64,000 nt of DNA from Candidatus Electrothrix rattekaaiensis (GCA_032595675.1 JAVQMD010000002.1:930001-994000); one strand, 5' to 3'. Numbered from the stretch's first letter, positions 52,701 to 61,655 are shown. Notes: generated by a model not told the origin, from the letters alone. Translations and numbers: made by a program.

Positions 52701-55700
52701 TCGCTTTATCTTTTGACGATGAAGGATCCGGTGAGGAAACAGAGGATTTTGACAGTTTCTTAGATCTAGAGGAAGACCTTGGCGAATCTCTAGAGTCAGA
52801 AGACCCCAAAGACCCATCTTCATTTGAAGAGCCAGTGGAAGAGATTGAGCTTGAAGATGAGTTTGTGTTGTCACTTGATGATGAATCGAGCGATAACGAT
52901 GAGTTATCTGAATTTTCTTTTGACAGCGATGATGCCGATGAAGGCGCAGTTGTCTCAGAATCCGTTTCAGCGTTAGAATCTGAGGATAGTTTCTTCGGTT
53001 TGGATGAGGAAACAGAGGCCGAAGCTGAGGCGGAGACCGCCGCAGTAGTTGAAGAGGAGGATTCAGAAGACGAGTTTGCCCTATCGTTTGATGATGAAGA
53101 GTCAGGCGAAGATGAGTTTGCGTTGTCACTTGATGAAGAACCGAGCGATCAGGATGAGTTGTCCGAATTTTCTTTTGACAGCGATGATGCCGATGAAGGC
53201 GCAGTTGTCTCAGAATCCGTTTCAGCGTTAGAATCTGAAGATAGTTTCTTCGGTTTGGATGAGGAAACAGAGGCCGAAGCTGAGGCGGAGACCGCCGCAG
53301 TAGTTGAAGAGGAAGATTCAGAAGACGAGTTCGCCCTATCGCTTGATGATGAAGAGTCGGATGAAGACTCAGACGAAGATGAGTTTGCGTTGTCACTTGA
53401 TGATGAACCGAGCGATAAGGATGAGTTGTCTGAATTTTCTTTTGACAGCGATGATGCCGATGAAAGTGCAGTTGTTTCAGAATCCGTTTCAGAGTTAGAA
53501 GAATCTGAGGATAGTTTCTTCGGTTTGGATGAGGAAACAGAGGCCGAAGCTGAGGCGGAGACCGCCGCAGTAGTTGAAGAGGTGGACTCAGAAGACGAGT
53601 TCGCCCTATCGCTTGATGATGAAGAGTCGGACGAAGATGAGTTTGCGTTGTCACTTGATGATGAACCGAGCGATAAGGATGAGTTGTCTGAATTTTCTTT
53701 TGACAGCGATGATGCCGATGAAGGCACAGTTGCCTCAGAATCCGTTTCAGCGTTAGAATCTGAAGATAGTTTCTTCGGTTTGGATGAAGAAGCCGGAGAA
53801 GAGGTTGAGGCGGAGACCGCCGCAGTAGTTGAAGAGGAGGATTCGGAAGACGAGTTCGCCCTATCGTTTGATGATGAAGAGTCAGACGAAGATGAGTTTG
53901 CGTTGTCACTTGATGAGGGGTCGAGCGATCAGGATGAGTTATCCGAATTTTCTTTTGACAACGATGAAGCCGATGAAGGTGCAGTTGTCTCAGAATCCGT
54001 TTCAAAGTTAGAAGAATCTGAGGATAGTTTCTTCGGTCTGGATGAGGAAGTTGAGGACGAGGTTGAGGCCGCAGAAGGAGCCGAAGCGAGTGACTCAGAA
54101 GACGAGTTTGCCCTATCGCTTGATGATGAAGAGTTGGATGAAGAGTCAGACGAAGATGAGTTTGCGTTGTCACTTGATGAAGAATCGAGCGATAATGATG
54201 AGTTTTCCGAATTTTCTTTTGACAACGATGAAGCCGATGAAGGTGCAGTTGTCTCAGAATCCGTTTCAGCGTTAGAATCTGAAGATAGTTTCTTCGGTTT
54301 GGATGAGGAAACAGAGGCCGAAGCTGAGGCGGAGACCGCCGCAGTAGTTGAAGAGGAGGATTCAGAAGACGAGTTCGCCCTATCGCTTGATGATGAAGAG
54401 TCGGATGAAGAGTCAGAAGAAGATGAGTTTGCGTTGTCACTTGATGAAGAACCAAGCGATAAGGATGAGTTATCCGAATTTTCTTTTGACAGCGATGAAG
54501 CCGATGAAAGTGCAGTTGTCTCAGAATCCGTTTCAGCGTTAGAATCTGAGGATAGTTTCTTCGGTCTGGATGAGGAAACAGAGGCCGAAGCTGAGGCGGA
54601 GACCGCCGCAGTAGTTGAAGAGGAGGATTCGGAAGACGAGTTTGCCCTATCGCTTGATGATGAATCGAGCGATAAGGATGAGTTATCCGAATTTTCTTTT
54701 GACAGCGATGATGCCGATGAAGGCGCAGTTGCCTCAGAATCCGTTTCAGCGTTAGAATCTGAGGATAGTTTCTTCGGTTTGGATGAGGAAACAGAGGCCG
54801 CAGAAGGATCTGAAGCGAGTGACTCAGAAGACGAGTTCGCCCTCTCGCTTGATGATGAAGAGTCAGACGAAGACGAGTTTGCGTTGTCACTTGATGAAGA
54901 ATCGAGCGATAATGATGAGTTTTCCAAATTTTCTTTTGACAACGATGAAGCCGATGAAGGTGCAGTTGTCTCAGAATCCGTTTCAAAGTTAGAAGAATCT
55001 GAGGATAGTTTCTTCGGTTTGGATGAGGAAACAGAGGACGAAGCTGAGGCGGAGACCGCCGCAGTAGTTGAAGAGGAGGATTCAGAAGACGAGTTCGCGT
55101 TGTCACTTGATGAAGAATCGAGCGATAATGATGAGTTTTCCGAATTTTCTTTTGACAACGATGAAGCCGATGAAGGTGCAGTTGTCTCAGAACCTGTTTC
55201 AGAGTTAGAAGAATCTGAAGATAGTTTCTTCGGTTTGGATGAGGAAACAGAGGCCGAAGCTGAGGCGGAGACCGCCGCAGTAGTTGAAGAGGAGGATTCA
55301 GAAGACGAGTTCGCCCTATCGTTTGATGATGAAGAGTCAGACGAAGATGAATTTGCGTTGTCACTTGATGAGGAATCGAGCGATAAGGATGAGTTGTCCG
55401 AATTTTCTTTTGACAGCGATGATGCCGATGAAGGCGCAGTTGTCTCAGAATCCGTTTCAGAGTTAGAAGAATCTGAGGATAGTTTCTTCGGTCTGGATGA
55501 GGAAGTTGAGGACGAGGTTGAGGCCGCAGAAGGAGCCGAAGCGAGTGACTCAGAAGACGAGTTTGCCCTATCGCTTGATGATGAAGAGTCGGATGAAGAG
55601 TCAGACGAAGATGAGTTTGCGTTGTCACTTGATGATGAACCGAGCGATAAGGATGAGTTTTCCGAATTTTCTTTTGACAGCGATGATGCCGATGAAGGCG

Positions 55701-57406
55701 CAGTTGTCTCAGAATCCGTTTCAGCGTTAGAATCTGAAGATAGTTTTTTCGGTTTGGATGAGGAAACAGAGGCCGAAGCTGAGGCGGAGACCGCCGCAGT
55801 AGTTGAAGAGGAGGATTCAGAAGACGAGTTTGCCTTATCGCTTGATGATGAAGAGTCGGATGAAGAGTCGGACGAAGATGAGTTTGCGTTGTCACTTGAT
55901 GATGAACCGAGCGATCAGGATGAGTTATCCGAATTTTCTTTTGACAGCGATGAAGCCGATGAAAGTGCAGTTGTTTCAGAATCCGTTTCAGAGTTAGAAG
56001 AATCTGAGGATAGTTTCTTCGGTTTGGATGAGGAAACAGAGGCCGAAGCTGAGGCGGAGACCGCCGCAGTAGTTGAAGAGGAGGATTCGGAAGATGAGTT
56101 TGCGTTGTCACTTGATGAAGAATCGAGCGATAAGGATGAGTTATCCGAATTTTCTTTTGACAGCGATGATGCCGATGAAGGCGCAGTTGTCTCAGAATCC
56201 GTTTCAGCGTTAGAATCTGAGGATAGTTTCTTCGGTTTGGATGAGGAAACAGAGGTCGAAGCTGAGGCGGAGACCGCCGCAGTAGTTGAAGAGGAGGATT
56301 CAGAAGACGAGTTTGCCCTATCGCTTGATGATGAAGAGTCAGACGAAGATGAATTTGCGTTGTCACTTGATGATGAACCAAGCGATAATGATGAGTTGTC
56401 TGAATTTTCTTTTGACAGCGATGATACCGATGAAGGCGCAGTTGCCTCAGAACCTGTTTCAGCGTTAGAATCTGAAGATAGTTTCTTCGGTTTGGATGAG
56501 GAAACAGAGGCCGAAGCTGAGGCGGAGACCGCCGCAGTAGTTGAAGAGGAGGATTTGGAAGATGAGTTTGCGTTATCACTTGATGAAGAATCGAGCGATA
56601 AGGATGAGTTGTCCGAATTTTCTTTTGACAGTGATGAAGCCGATGCAGCTTTAGATCGTGCCGCTGCATTCACCTCGGAAGCAGCCGTTTCTGCTGAAAC
56701 TGCTTCGGACGAGGAAAACGAGTTCTTGCTCGATCAGAAACTTGAGCAGGCGTATGATGTTGAAGAGCAAAGAGAAAGCAGGTTTTTGTCGGCTGAAGAT
56801 GCTGTTAAAGGAGATTCCGAGAAGATTATAGACACGGAATCCGCTTCTTTCTTGGAAAGCGAGGAAGAAGGAAAGCAGCTCGGGGATGATAAAGACACAG
56901 AAGATGTTACACCTTTTTTCGATGTTGCGCCTTTTGTTGCCGCCGCTGCTGCGGTTTCTTCTACACTGTCTGTTGATAATGTACGATCTGTCAATGAACT
57001 GGCAGGAGCTGCTAAGAGGCGCGGAGGAACCCAGCAGCAAATAGTGATTCTCCATCTCTTGGAATCCGCAACCGCTCTTATCGGGCAAAAGTCTGAGCCG
57101 GATAACGATGATCAGGTTGTGGTCCAAGAGCTGGTGGCCGGGCTTGAACTCGCAGCTGAGGATCCCTTTGAGCTCACGGCCTTGGTCCATCATTACACAG
57201 CTTGGCAGCAGGAGTTTTTTCGCTCACTACTGGCCCGTAAAGAAGAGCAGCCGGTTCAGCCAGCAGCAGCTCCTTCACCACCTATTCTTTCGGATAGTAT
57301 CAGCAATATGGACGCAGTCCATCAGGTCCAGGAGGGTTTCTCACAGTTGCGGGAGGCCATGATGGAGGAATTCAACCACCTGAGAAAAGAACTGAAAAAA
57401 GGATAA
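49787..57406 (+). CDS. Giant acidic repeat protein, candidate MglA partner or scaffold
   Basis: 2,539 residues. Two related helical domains lie near the N-terminus (about 40-145 and 195-300), each opening with a short Leu-Asp/Glu-Trp-Asp motif (SLDWDIT and GLEWDVT) and sharing AxxHPxAxxxL. An acidic, degenerate repeat zone (about 330-1020) has recurring LDEKLDSFFDFD phrases. The array of 15 near-identical units (about 1020-2285) carries EDEFALSLDDE, ELSEFSFDSD and SEDSFFGLDEE blocks. The C-terminus is a helical domain ending in QVQEGFSQLREAMMEEF. No signal peptide or membrane segment is seen, so it should be cytoplasmic. Asp, Glu and Ser dominate, so the middle must be disordered and highly negative. 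I know no described protein of this make-up. It sits in the mglBA unit. Confidence 0.85.
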   Translation: MPPAIDEFEDLTQFADESFDNDEVDLFEFTDDEESPLLRLKSIVLSLDWDITEDTLAELTEELSDLRSLWDGDKVAQIYLQGMDNIGKYLQKEGAYAHPNAIKLLLTLFYNYEKIISSTDLSSDTVAAMLKADVRKFKVLQYQIGTIGAEGHAEAHVEAHVEAVAPPEEIIQEDLLASTSVLREEKDDPLTSMEATILGLEWDVTQEGLEKFHSEATELREHLTGNRDAQILVQGLQALGSYIREEKSNAHPDAFTILHAFYDALKLLIQDTNLTAEQRKRVLMEQIGSLNSLKAIIAQSAVERAAEKSSGEQEKTEAAETPDVPVPEQKSEEDEEDPELSTVSEDDAEFGSPVADDDEDLDLFSEDFNESSDFSAGGDGEDEFFLDGDDSLSDDGLVDEESIAGDFDFDEEESGLDFEVEGGLDDDLFADEVEEGEQELSLGDDASGEESILPALTDADEDGGFNEELIADGIDEEKTAELDEKLDSFFDFDSDEFQDEPIEQQEEKNVVDDESSITKEEPTAVEEEGKSEPGESDEELDSFFDFSDEVADDQAPKEEEKARVESWKNEILNSDFDGPDGEEEGLLEGEEDYDSFFDFDSDEDEDEILLDEQAAVTDNDDTLAAGDDDIDISLDGLDDEQESEELTVALADADEEGGFNEDEMSSGIADEKAAELDEKLNFFFELDKEEQEESSENQISGAEEDAPVVTEAQAEPDSFDEEQGEFSLGLDGDSSELLFDDEDDFDGDIAGFSDTADTEVVSATAGQDEKFASDSEEELDDFDGDIAGFSDTADTEVVSVTAGQDEKFASDSEEEIEGLDAIFDLDDDADGGPEFDKSSVGGPEEIPALDDEFVVSLDDEEESADELFDFSSDSEEEEQDDISLDLGDDVESEESFFGLEDVDKEVASVGAGSSSAGADDVGLEDEFTLSLEDDDTSDDDFADFSFDSEEEGESDISSKPVKEVEEELDEEFALSFDDEGSGEETEDFDSFLDLEEDLGESLESEDPKDPSSFEEPVEEIELEDEFVLSLDDESSDNDELSEFSFDSDDADEGAVVSESVSALESEDSFFGLDEETEAEAEAETAAVVEEEDSEDEFALSFDDEESGEDEFALSLDEEPSDQDELSEFSFDSDDADEGAVVSESVSALESEDSFFGLDEETEAEAEAETAAVVEEEDSEDEFALSLDDEESDEDSDEDEFALSLDDEPSDKDELSEFSFDSDDADESAVVSESVSELEESEDSFFGLDEETEAEAEAETAAVVEEVDSEDEFALSLDDEESDEDEFALSLDDEPSDKDELSEFSFDSDDADEGTVASESVSALESEDSFFGLDEEAGEEVEAETAAVVEEEDSEDEFALSFDDEESDEDEFALSLDEGSSDQDELSEFSFDNDEADEGAVVSESVSKLEESEDSFFGLDEEVEDEVEAAEGAEASDSEDEFALSLDDEELDEESDEDEFALSLDEESSDNDEFSEFSFDNDEADEGAVVSESVSALESEDSFFGLDEETEAEAEAETAAVVEEEDSEDEFALSLDDEESDEESEEDEFALSLDEEPSDKDELSEFSFDSDEADESAVVSESVSALESEDSFFGLDEETEAEAEAETAAVVEEEDSEDEFALSLDDESSDKDELSEFSFDSDDADEGAVASESVSALESEDSFFGLDEETEAAEGSEASDSEDEFALSLDDEESDEDEFALSLDEESSDNDEFSKFSFDNDEADEGAVVSESVSKLEESEDSFFGLDEETEDEAEAETAAVVEEEDSEDEFALSLDEESSDNDEFSEFSFDNDEADEGAVVSEPVSELEESEDSFFGLDEETEAEAEAETAAVVEEEDSEDEFALSFDDEESDEDEFALSLDEESSDKDELSEFSFDSDDADEGAVVSESVSELEESEDSFFGLDEEVEDEVEAAEGAEASDSEDEFALSLDDEESDEESDEDEFALSLDDEPSDKDEFSEFSFDSDDADEGAVVSESVSALESEDSFFGLDEETEAEAEAETAAVVEEEDSEDEFALSLDDEESDEESDEDEFALSLDDEPSDQDELSEFSFDSDEADESAVVSESVSELEESEDSFFGLDEETEAEAEAETAAVVEEEDSEDEFALSLDEESSDKDELSEFSFDSDDADEGAVVSESVSALESEDSFFGLDEETEVEAEAETAAVVEEEDSEDEFALSLDDEESDEDEFALSLDDEPSDNDELSEFSFDSDDTDEGAVASEPVSALESEDSFFGLDEETEAEAEAETAAVVEEEDLEDEFALSLDEESSDKDELSEFSFDSDEADAALDRAAAFTSEAAVSAETASDEENEFLLDQKLEQAYDVEEQRESRFLSAEDAVKGDSEKIIDTESASFLESEEEGKQLGDDKDTEDVTPFFDVAPFVAAAAAVSSTLSVDNVRSVNELAGAAKRRGGTQQQIVILHLLESATALIGQKSEPDNDDQVVVQELVAGLELAAEDPFELTALVHHYTAWQQEFFRSLLARKEEQPVQPAAAPSPPILSDSISNMDAVHQVQEGFSQLREAMMEEFNHLRKELKKG
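52850..56640 (+). repeat. 15-copy in-frame DNA repeat inside the giant gene
   Basis: The marker GATAGTTTCTTCGG occurs at 52985, 53240, 53510, 53765, 54023, 54284, 54551, 54764, 55004, 55220, 55478, 55739 (one T for C), 56009, 56222 and 56477. Spacings are 213-270 bp and all are multiples of three. Units differ mainly by gain or loss of a second EDEFALSL block and by small insertions. DNA identity between units is very high, including at third codon positions. Confidence 0.95.
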
Positions 57407-57415
57407 CTCGAGAAT

Positions 57416-58045
57416 ATGTTCGATTTTCTGCAAAGGACGCTCTCGTCACTTGGCAGAAAGTACATCATGGCCGTAACCGGTTTTCTCCTTGGTGTCTTTC
57501 TGCTAATTCACGGAGTAGGCAACAGTTTTATTTTTTTTGGTAAAGCCGCTTTTAATGCCTATGCAGAGCAACTGCATTCGTTAGGCCCGCTGGTTCCTGT
57601 GGCAGAGCTTCTTCTGCTCATAGTCTTTCTGACGCATATTTTTATCGGTATTACCCTCTTCTTCAAGAATCGGGATGCAGCTGGCAGCAGGTACGCTGTA
57701 ACGAGTTCATCAGGGGGAGAAACCTGGGGTTCTCGTACCATGCCGTGGACCGGTCTGATTATTCTCGCCTTCCTCTTGCTTCACCTTTTCAATGTCCGCT
57801 TTGTGGATCAAACTCTGCCTATTGCGGACGTTGTTGATCGGACTTTGGCCAATCCCCTTTACACCCTGTTGTACCTTTTCGGCATCACTGCGTTGACGCT
57901 GCATATCAGTCATGGATTCTGGTCGTTATTGCAGACCAATGGCGTTTATCATCCTCGGTATAACAGCCTGATTCGGAAGGGGGCCTGTTTGCTGACGGCT
58001 TTTATCTGTATGGTCTTTATCGGCGTTGTTGTGGTATTATGGTGA
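57416..58045 (+). CDS. sdhC: Succinate dehydrogenase/fumarate reductase cytochrome b subunit
   Basis: 209 residues with five hydrophobic segments, the B. subtilis-type single anchor subunit. Histidines suitable for two haems lie in the segments: LLIHGVGN, the LHSLG region, LTHIFIG, LLLHLFN and LHISHGFWS. It would carry electrons between menaquinone and the flavoprotein/iron-sulfur head on the membrane. It begins nine bases after the giant gene's stop and ends 128 bp before sdhA. Confidence 0.9.
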   Translation: MFDFLQRTLSSLGRKYIMAVTGFLLGVFLLIHGVGNSFIFFGKAAFNAYAEQLHSLGPLVPVAELLLLIVFLTHIFIGITLFFKNRDAAGSRYAVTSSSGGETWGSRTMPWTGLIILAFLLLHLFNVRFVDQTLPIADVVDRTLANPLYTLLYLFGITALTLHISHGFWSLLQTNGVYHPRYNSLIRKGACLLTAFICMVFIGVVVVLW

Positions 58046-58173
58046 GGGATTCCTTGCCGATCCTTTCTCGATTTTTTGGTACGAATAACAGACCTGAATT
58101 CGTATGATTTGCTGCTAGAAAATTATTAAAGAACGTTCCTTTCCCGTTAAGCCTTTTAACATACAGCACTCCC

Positions 58174-60102
58174 ATGCATCTCAATCCCAATACCCCCTCC
58201 GGCCCCTTACACAAAAAATGGGACAACTGTCGTTTCAGTAATAAATTAGTCAGCCCGGCTAATCGGCGCAAATACGAAGTCATTGTGGTTGGTACCGGCT
58301 TGGCCGGGGCCTCGGCAGCGGCTTCGTTAGGCGAATTGGGCTATAACGTCAAGTCCTTCTGCATTCAGGACAGCCCCCGTCGTGCCCACTCCATTGCGGC
58401 TCAGGGCGGAATCAATGCTGCCAAGAATTATCAGAACGATAGCGACTCTATCCATCGCCTTTTTTACGATACCATCAAGGGCGGCGATTTTCGCTCTCGC
58501 GAGGCAAATGTGTATCGCCTTGCCCAGATTTCCAACGCCATCATTGATCACTGTGCAGCCCAAGGTGTGCCCTTTGCACGCGAATACGGCGGCACCTTGG
58601 CGAATCGTTCCTTTGGTGGATCCCAGGTTTCCCGAACCTTTTACGCCCGTGGGCAGACTGGTCAGCAGCTCTTGCTTGGGGCCTATTCTGCCTTGATGCG
58701 GCAGGTTGCAGCTGGTAAGGTCACTCTCTATTCGCGTCGGGAGATGATGGACGTGGTCGTGATCGACGGGCAGGCACGGGGTATAATTGTCCGTAATCTG
58801 ATCACCGGGGAGTTGGAGCGCTACTCAGCCAATGCGGTTGTACTGGCCACAGGTGGCTACGGTAATGCCTTTTATCTGTCCACCAATGCAATGGCGAGCA
58901 ATGTCACCGCAGCTTGGCGGGCCCATAAGCGGGGTGCCGGATTTGCCAACCCCTGTTTTGTCCAGATCCATCCGACCTGCATCCCGGTACATGGTGATTA
59001 CCAGTCCAAGCTGACCCTGATGAGCGAAAGCCTGCGCAATGATGGCCGGGTCTGGGTGCCTCAGAAGACGAATGATCGTCGTAGCCCTGCTGATATCCCG
59101 GAGGCAGAGCGCGATTATTACCTGGAGCGCAAATATCCCGGCTTTGGTAATCTCGTTCCCCGAGACGTGGCCTCGCGCAATGCCAAGGAGGTCTGCGACC
59201 AAGGGCAGGGCGTGGGCGAGACCGGGCAGGCAGTATATTTGGATTTTGCTGAAGCTATTGAACGGGACGGCTCGAAAACCATTCTGAAGAAGTACGGCAA
59301 CCTTTTTCAGATGTACGAGCGCATCACCGCCTCAGATCCTGTTCAGGAACCGATGATGATCTATCCGGCAGTCCATTATACCATGGGCGGGCTGTGGGTG
59401 GACTACCAGCTCCAGTCTTCCCTGGATGGTCTGTTCGTCATTGGCGAGGCCAACTTTTCTGATCACGGGGCCAATCGGCTCGGGGCCAGTGCTCTTATGC
59501 AGGGGCTGGCAGACGGGTATTTCATCCTGCCTGCGACCTTGGGCAATTATTTGGCAAAAGCTGGCGCGGATCGTCCGGCAGTTGAGTCTCCAGCCTTTGC
59601 TGCGACAGAGGAGGAGGTTACGGCGCGGATTGCTCGGCTCCTCCGTAATCGGGACTGGAAAAAGTCTGGTACTCAGCCGGTGGATTATTATCACCGCAAG
59701 CTTGGTGTGTTGCTTTGGAATCACTGCGGCATGGCCCGTCATGAGGAAGGGTTAAACAAGGCCCTTGCCGAGATCCCGGCTCTTCGGGAAGAGTTCTATA
59801 CAAATGTCTATATTCCCGGAACCGGCCAGGAGCTGAACCAGTCGCTGGAAAGGGCCGGTCGGGTGGCGGACTTCCTGGAATTTGCTGAGGTCATGGTTCT
59901 GGATGCCCTAGAACGGAAGGAGTCTTGCGGTTGTCATCTGCGGGAGGAAAGTCAGACCGAGGAGCATGAGGCCAAGCGGGATGATGCACAGTATTCGCAT
60001 GTGACGGTCTGGGAGCATAGAGGGGTTGGACAGCCTCCTCTCTTCCATCAGGAGCCGCTTGAGTTCAAGGCGGTTACGCTTTCGCAGCGGAGTTATAAGT
60101 AG
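58174..60102 (+). CDS. sdhA: Succinate dehydrogenase/fumarate reductase flavoprotein subunit
   Basis: 642 residues. The FAD-binding start is [21 protein letters not shown]. The histidine that covalently carries FAD is in [16 protein letters not shown]. Substrate-site residues lie in [11 protein letters not shown] and [11 protein letters not shown]. The C-terminal helical domain ends [18 protein letters not shown] and a short tail, all as in the menaquinone-linked enzymes. It oxidises succinate or reduces fumarate. The iron-sulfur subunit gene, normally next, is absent; a TA module occupies the place. Confidence 0.95.
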   Translation: MHLNPNTPSGPLHKKWDNCRFSNKLVSPANRRKYEVIVVGTGLAGASAAASLGELGYNVKSFCIQDSPRRAHSIAAQGGINAAKNYQNDSDSIHRLFYDTIKGGDFRSREANVYRLAQISNAIIDHCAAQGVPFAREYGGTLANRSFGGSQVSRTFYARGQTGQQLLLGAYSALMRQVAAGKVTLYSRREMMDVVVIDGQARGIIVRNLITGELERYSANAVVLATGGYGNAFYLSTNAMASNVTAAWRAHKRGAGFANPCFVQIHPTCIPVHGDYQSKLTLMSESLRNDGRVWVPQKTNDRRSPADIPEAERDYYLERKYPGFGNLVPRDVASRNAKEVCDQGQGVGETGQAVYLDFAEAIERDGSKTILKKYGNLFQMYERITASDPVQEPMMIYPAVHYTMGGLWVDYQLQSSLDGLFVIGEANFSDHGANRLGASALMQGLADGYFILPATLGNYLAKAGADRPAVESPAFAATEEEVTARIARLLRNRDWKKSGTQPVDYYHRKLGVLLWNHCGMARHEEGLNKALAEIPALREEFYTNVYIPGTGQELNQSLERAGRVADFLEFAEVMVLDALERKESCGCHLREESQTEEHEAKRDDAQYSHVTVWEHRGVGQPPLFHQEPLEFKAVTLSQRSYK

Positions 60103-60111
60103 CAGAGAAAA

Positions 60112-60540
60112 TTATTCTTCCGGTGGCATAAAAAGAAGAATGCCGCATTGTTCCGCAGCATTCCGAAGAGCTGCATCCAAAGTGGCCAGCGGCAGTCCTT
60201 TGCGCATGGCAAGATCCAAGTATGAGGCATCATAGGAGGAAAGCTGTTGCTCCCGCGCCAATGCCATGATTTCGCCGGTCATCCTGTGTGGAGATTCCTG
60301 GATAACTTCTATCGGTAATTCATAGAGCAGTTCCAGAAAACGGATACTGTCCGCCTTGCCGAGCCGTTTCCTCCGTTCAGCAACCAACAGCACATTGGTG
60401 ACCTCCAGCGGCCAGATTGCCGGAACCGCCGCTGTTAACGTCTCCAATGCAACTAATACCTTATCCGCATAACCATTCTCCTCGTCCGCAAAGCACCAGG
60501 ACATGACCACTGAATTGTCTACGACAAGCTCTGCTGTCAC
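60112..60540 (-). CDS. vapC: VapC-family PIN-domain toxin
   Basis: 142 residues from the GTG at 60540, chosen because GAGGAGGG lies six bases upstream and the GTGA overlaps the antitoxin stop; a longer frame has no such signal. PIN acidic residues: D8 in VVDNSVV, E46 in WPLEVTN, and the Asp residues in YDASYLDLA and LATLDAALR. It is paired with a Phd-type antitoxin. The gene is convergent with sdhA and only ten bases from its stop. Confidence 0.88.
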   Translation of the reverse strand: MTAELVVDNSVVMSWCFADEENGYADKVLVALETLTAAVPAIWPLEVTNVLLVAERRKRLGKADSIRFLELLYELPIEVIQESPHRMTGEIMALAREQQLSSYDASYLDLAMRKGLPLATLDAALRNAAEQCGILLFMPPEE

Positions 60541-60788
60541 CGTCTGCCCTCCTCGATCATCTCCCGGATGGAGAGGCCGTTGAACTTGTGCCTGCACCGA
60601 AATTTACGTAGTTCGGCGATGATCTTTTTTATTGGCATTTGCTTTTGGCGTGTTGTTGCAGACTCAGGCGGCTGAAGCAAAGCCACCGGCACCCCGTGTT
60701 TGGTGATGATGATTTTTTCTCCCCGGCTGACACGGTTGAGCAGTTTTGGAAGATGGGTTTTAGCCGCATAAGCACCAATTGTTTCCAT
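60537..60788 (-). CDS. Phd/YefM-family antitoxin
   Basis: 83 residues: METIGAYAAKTHLPKLLNRV followed by GEKIIITKHGVPVALLQPP, the Phd DNA-binding fold, and a basic C-terminal part ending in IREMIEEGRR that should hold the PIN toxin. Its stop overlaps the toxin start by four bases. A palindrome GGTCTAAGACC lies 31 bp before the start codon and is a likely site of autoregulation. Confidence 0.88.
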   Translation of the reverse strand: METIGAYAAKTHLPKLLNRVSRGEKIIITKHGVPVALLQPPESATTRQKQMPIKKIIAELRKFRCRHKFNGLSIREMIEEGRR

Positions 60789-60815
60789 AAATTTTCTCCG
60801 CAGAATTAAAATTAA

Positions 60816-60832
60816 ACCGGTCTAAGACCAGT
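60816..60832. promoter_or_regulatory. Probable operator of the Phd-VapC module
   Basis: GGTCTAAGACC (60819-60829) is a perfect 5+1+5 palindrome, with further matching outer bases at 60816/60832 and 60817/60831. It lies just upstream of the antitoxin gene, where Phd-type antitoxins bind. Confidence 0.5.
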
Positions 60833-60937
60833 CTATCTCGATTGTGCATTTCTGTCAACCGCTGCTGCCTGTCTATTTTCTGTTGCGTAGCCTGCATACT
60901 GCCTGTTACGTTGAGATCAGAGGTTAAGGTACTGCCG

Positions 60938-60975
60938 GAAAAAACGAATCATGTCCGAAAAAACGAATCATGTCC
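60938..60975. repeat. 19-bp direct repeat, two copies
   Basis: GAAAAAACGAATCATGTCC occurs twice head to tail (60938-60956, 60957-60975) in the 255-bp gap between the antitoxin gene and the Uma2 gene. The gap holds nothing else that I can support. Confidence 0.8.
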
Positions 60976-61043
60976 GAACAGACGATCATTAGTAGACGCT
61001 CATGCCTTCGTAGCGGAGTTATAAATAAAAAAGAGGATTCAGG

Positions 61044-61460
61044 ATGACCCCATCGTATAATCATTCTTATCTCGCTTACAGAATTGCTAAGGTACTGGAT
61101 CAGGACGAGAAGTATAATCTGCACATTGAAATGACATTGGATATCAGCGGGACGGATTATATTCCTGATATTGTCCTGTACAAAAAGGAACGAATTGATT
61201 TTCTTCATGATAAAGTCAAGGCGGATAAGCCCCCACTTCTGCTGGTCGAGATATTGTCTCCTAAACAGGCGGTTAATGAAATCACTGAAAAGTTCGAAGT
61301 GTATTTGCAGGCCGGAGTGCAATCCTGCTGGCTTGTGATTCCGCCGACCAAGACCATTGTGCTGTTTCAGGATATTCAGCAGCCTCGATCTTATTCAAGT
61401 GGGCGGTTTACTGATCCGGTTGTTGAACTTGAGGTTGCTGTTGAGGATATTTTTTCATGA
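61044..61460 (+). CDS. Uma2-family endonuclease, short type
   Basis: 138 residues from the ATG at 61044 (AGGATTCAGG ahead). The Uma2 fold is visible as MTPSYNHSYLAYRIAKVL, DISGTDYIPDIVLYKKER with the metal-binding Asp, LLLVEILSPKQAVNEITEKFEVY with Glu and Lys, and CWLVIPPTKTI. The protein starts later than many Uma2 proteins but matches a short version of the family. Uma2 genes are widespread in cyanobacteria and cable bacteria, with no settled function. Confidence 0.78.
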   Translation: MTPSYNHSYLAYRIAKVLDQDEKYNLHIEMTLDISGTDYIPDIVLYKKERIDFLHDKVKADKPPLLLVEILSPKQAVNEITEKFEVYLQAGVQSCWLVIPPTKTIVLFQDIQQPRSYSSGRFTDPVVELEVAVEDIFS

Positions 61461-61655
61461 GTCCCGATCAGCCGGGTGGATGCGTTGCTGCGCCAATATT
61501 CCTTCTGCTCTGCCCTCCTGCCGCCCCAGCTCAATGCCTTCGGAGATAAAGTGCTCTACAGCCTTGTTTCAGGCAGCCTCTTCTTTGATCGCGGCCTGTG
61601 TTGCCGGAACAGCACGTCGTTACAACTGCTACCCTTGAGTTATTTCGGTTCGTTA
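61461..61655 (+). other. Unidentified coding-like fragment
   Basis: A frame from 61476 (MDALLRQYSFCSALLPPQLN, then AFGDKVLYSLVSGSLFFDRG) looks protein-like for about 50 residues and then decays. It has no ribosome site and no family I recognise. It may be a remnant between the Uma2 gene and the Rpn-type pseudogene. Confidence 0.3.

Noticed and set aside
52668-56669. A 1,333-codon open frame on the minus strand across the giant gene, and many short plus-strand frames within it
   Set aside because: They exist because the repeat unit has no stop in those frames and is copied 15 times. Composition is low-complexity and there is no start signal. The plus frame has proper domains at both ends and continues the mglBA unit.
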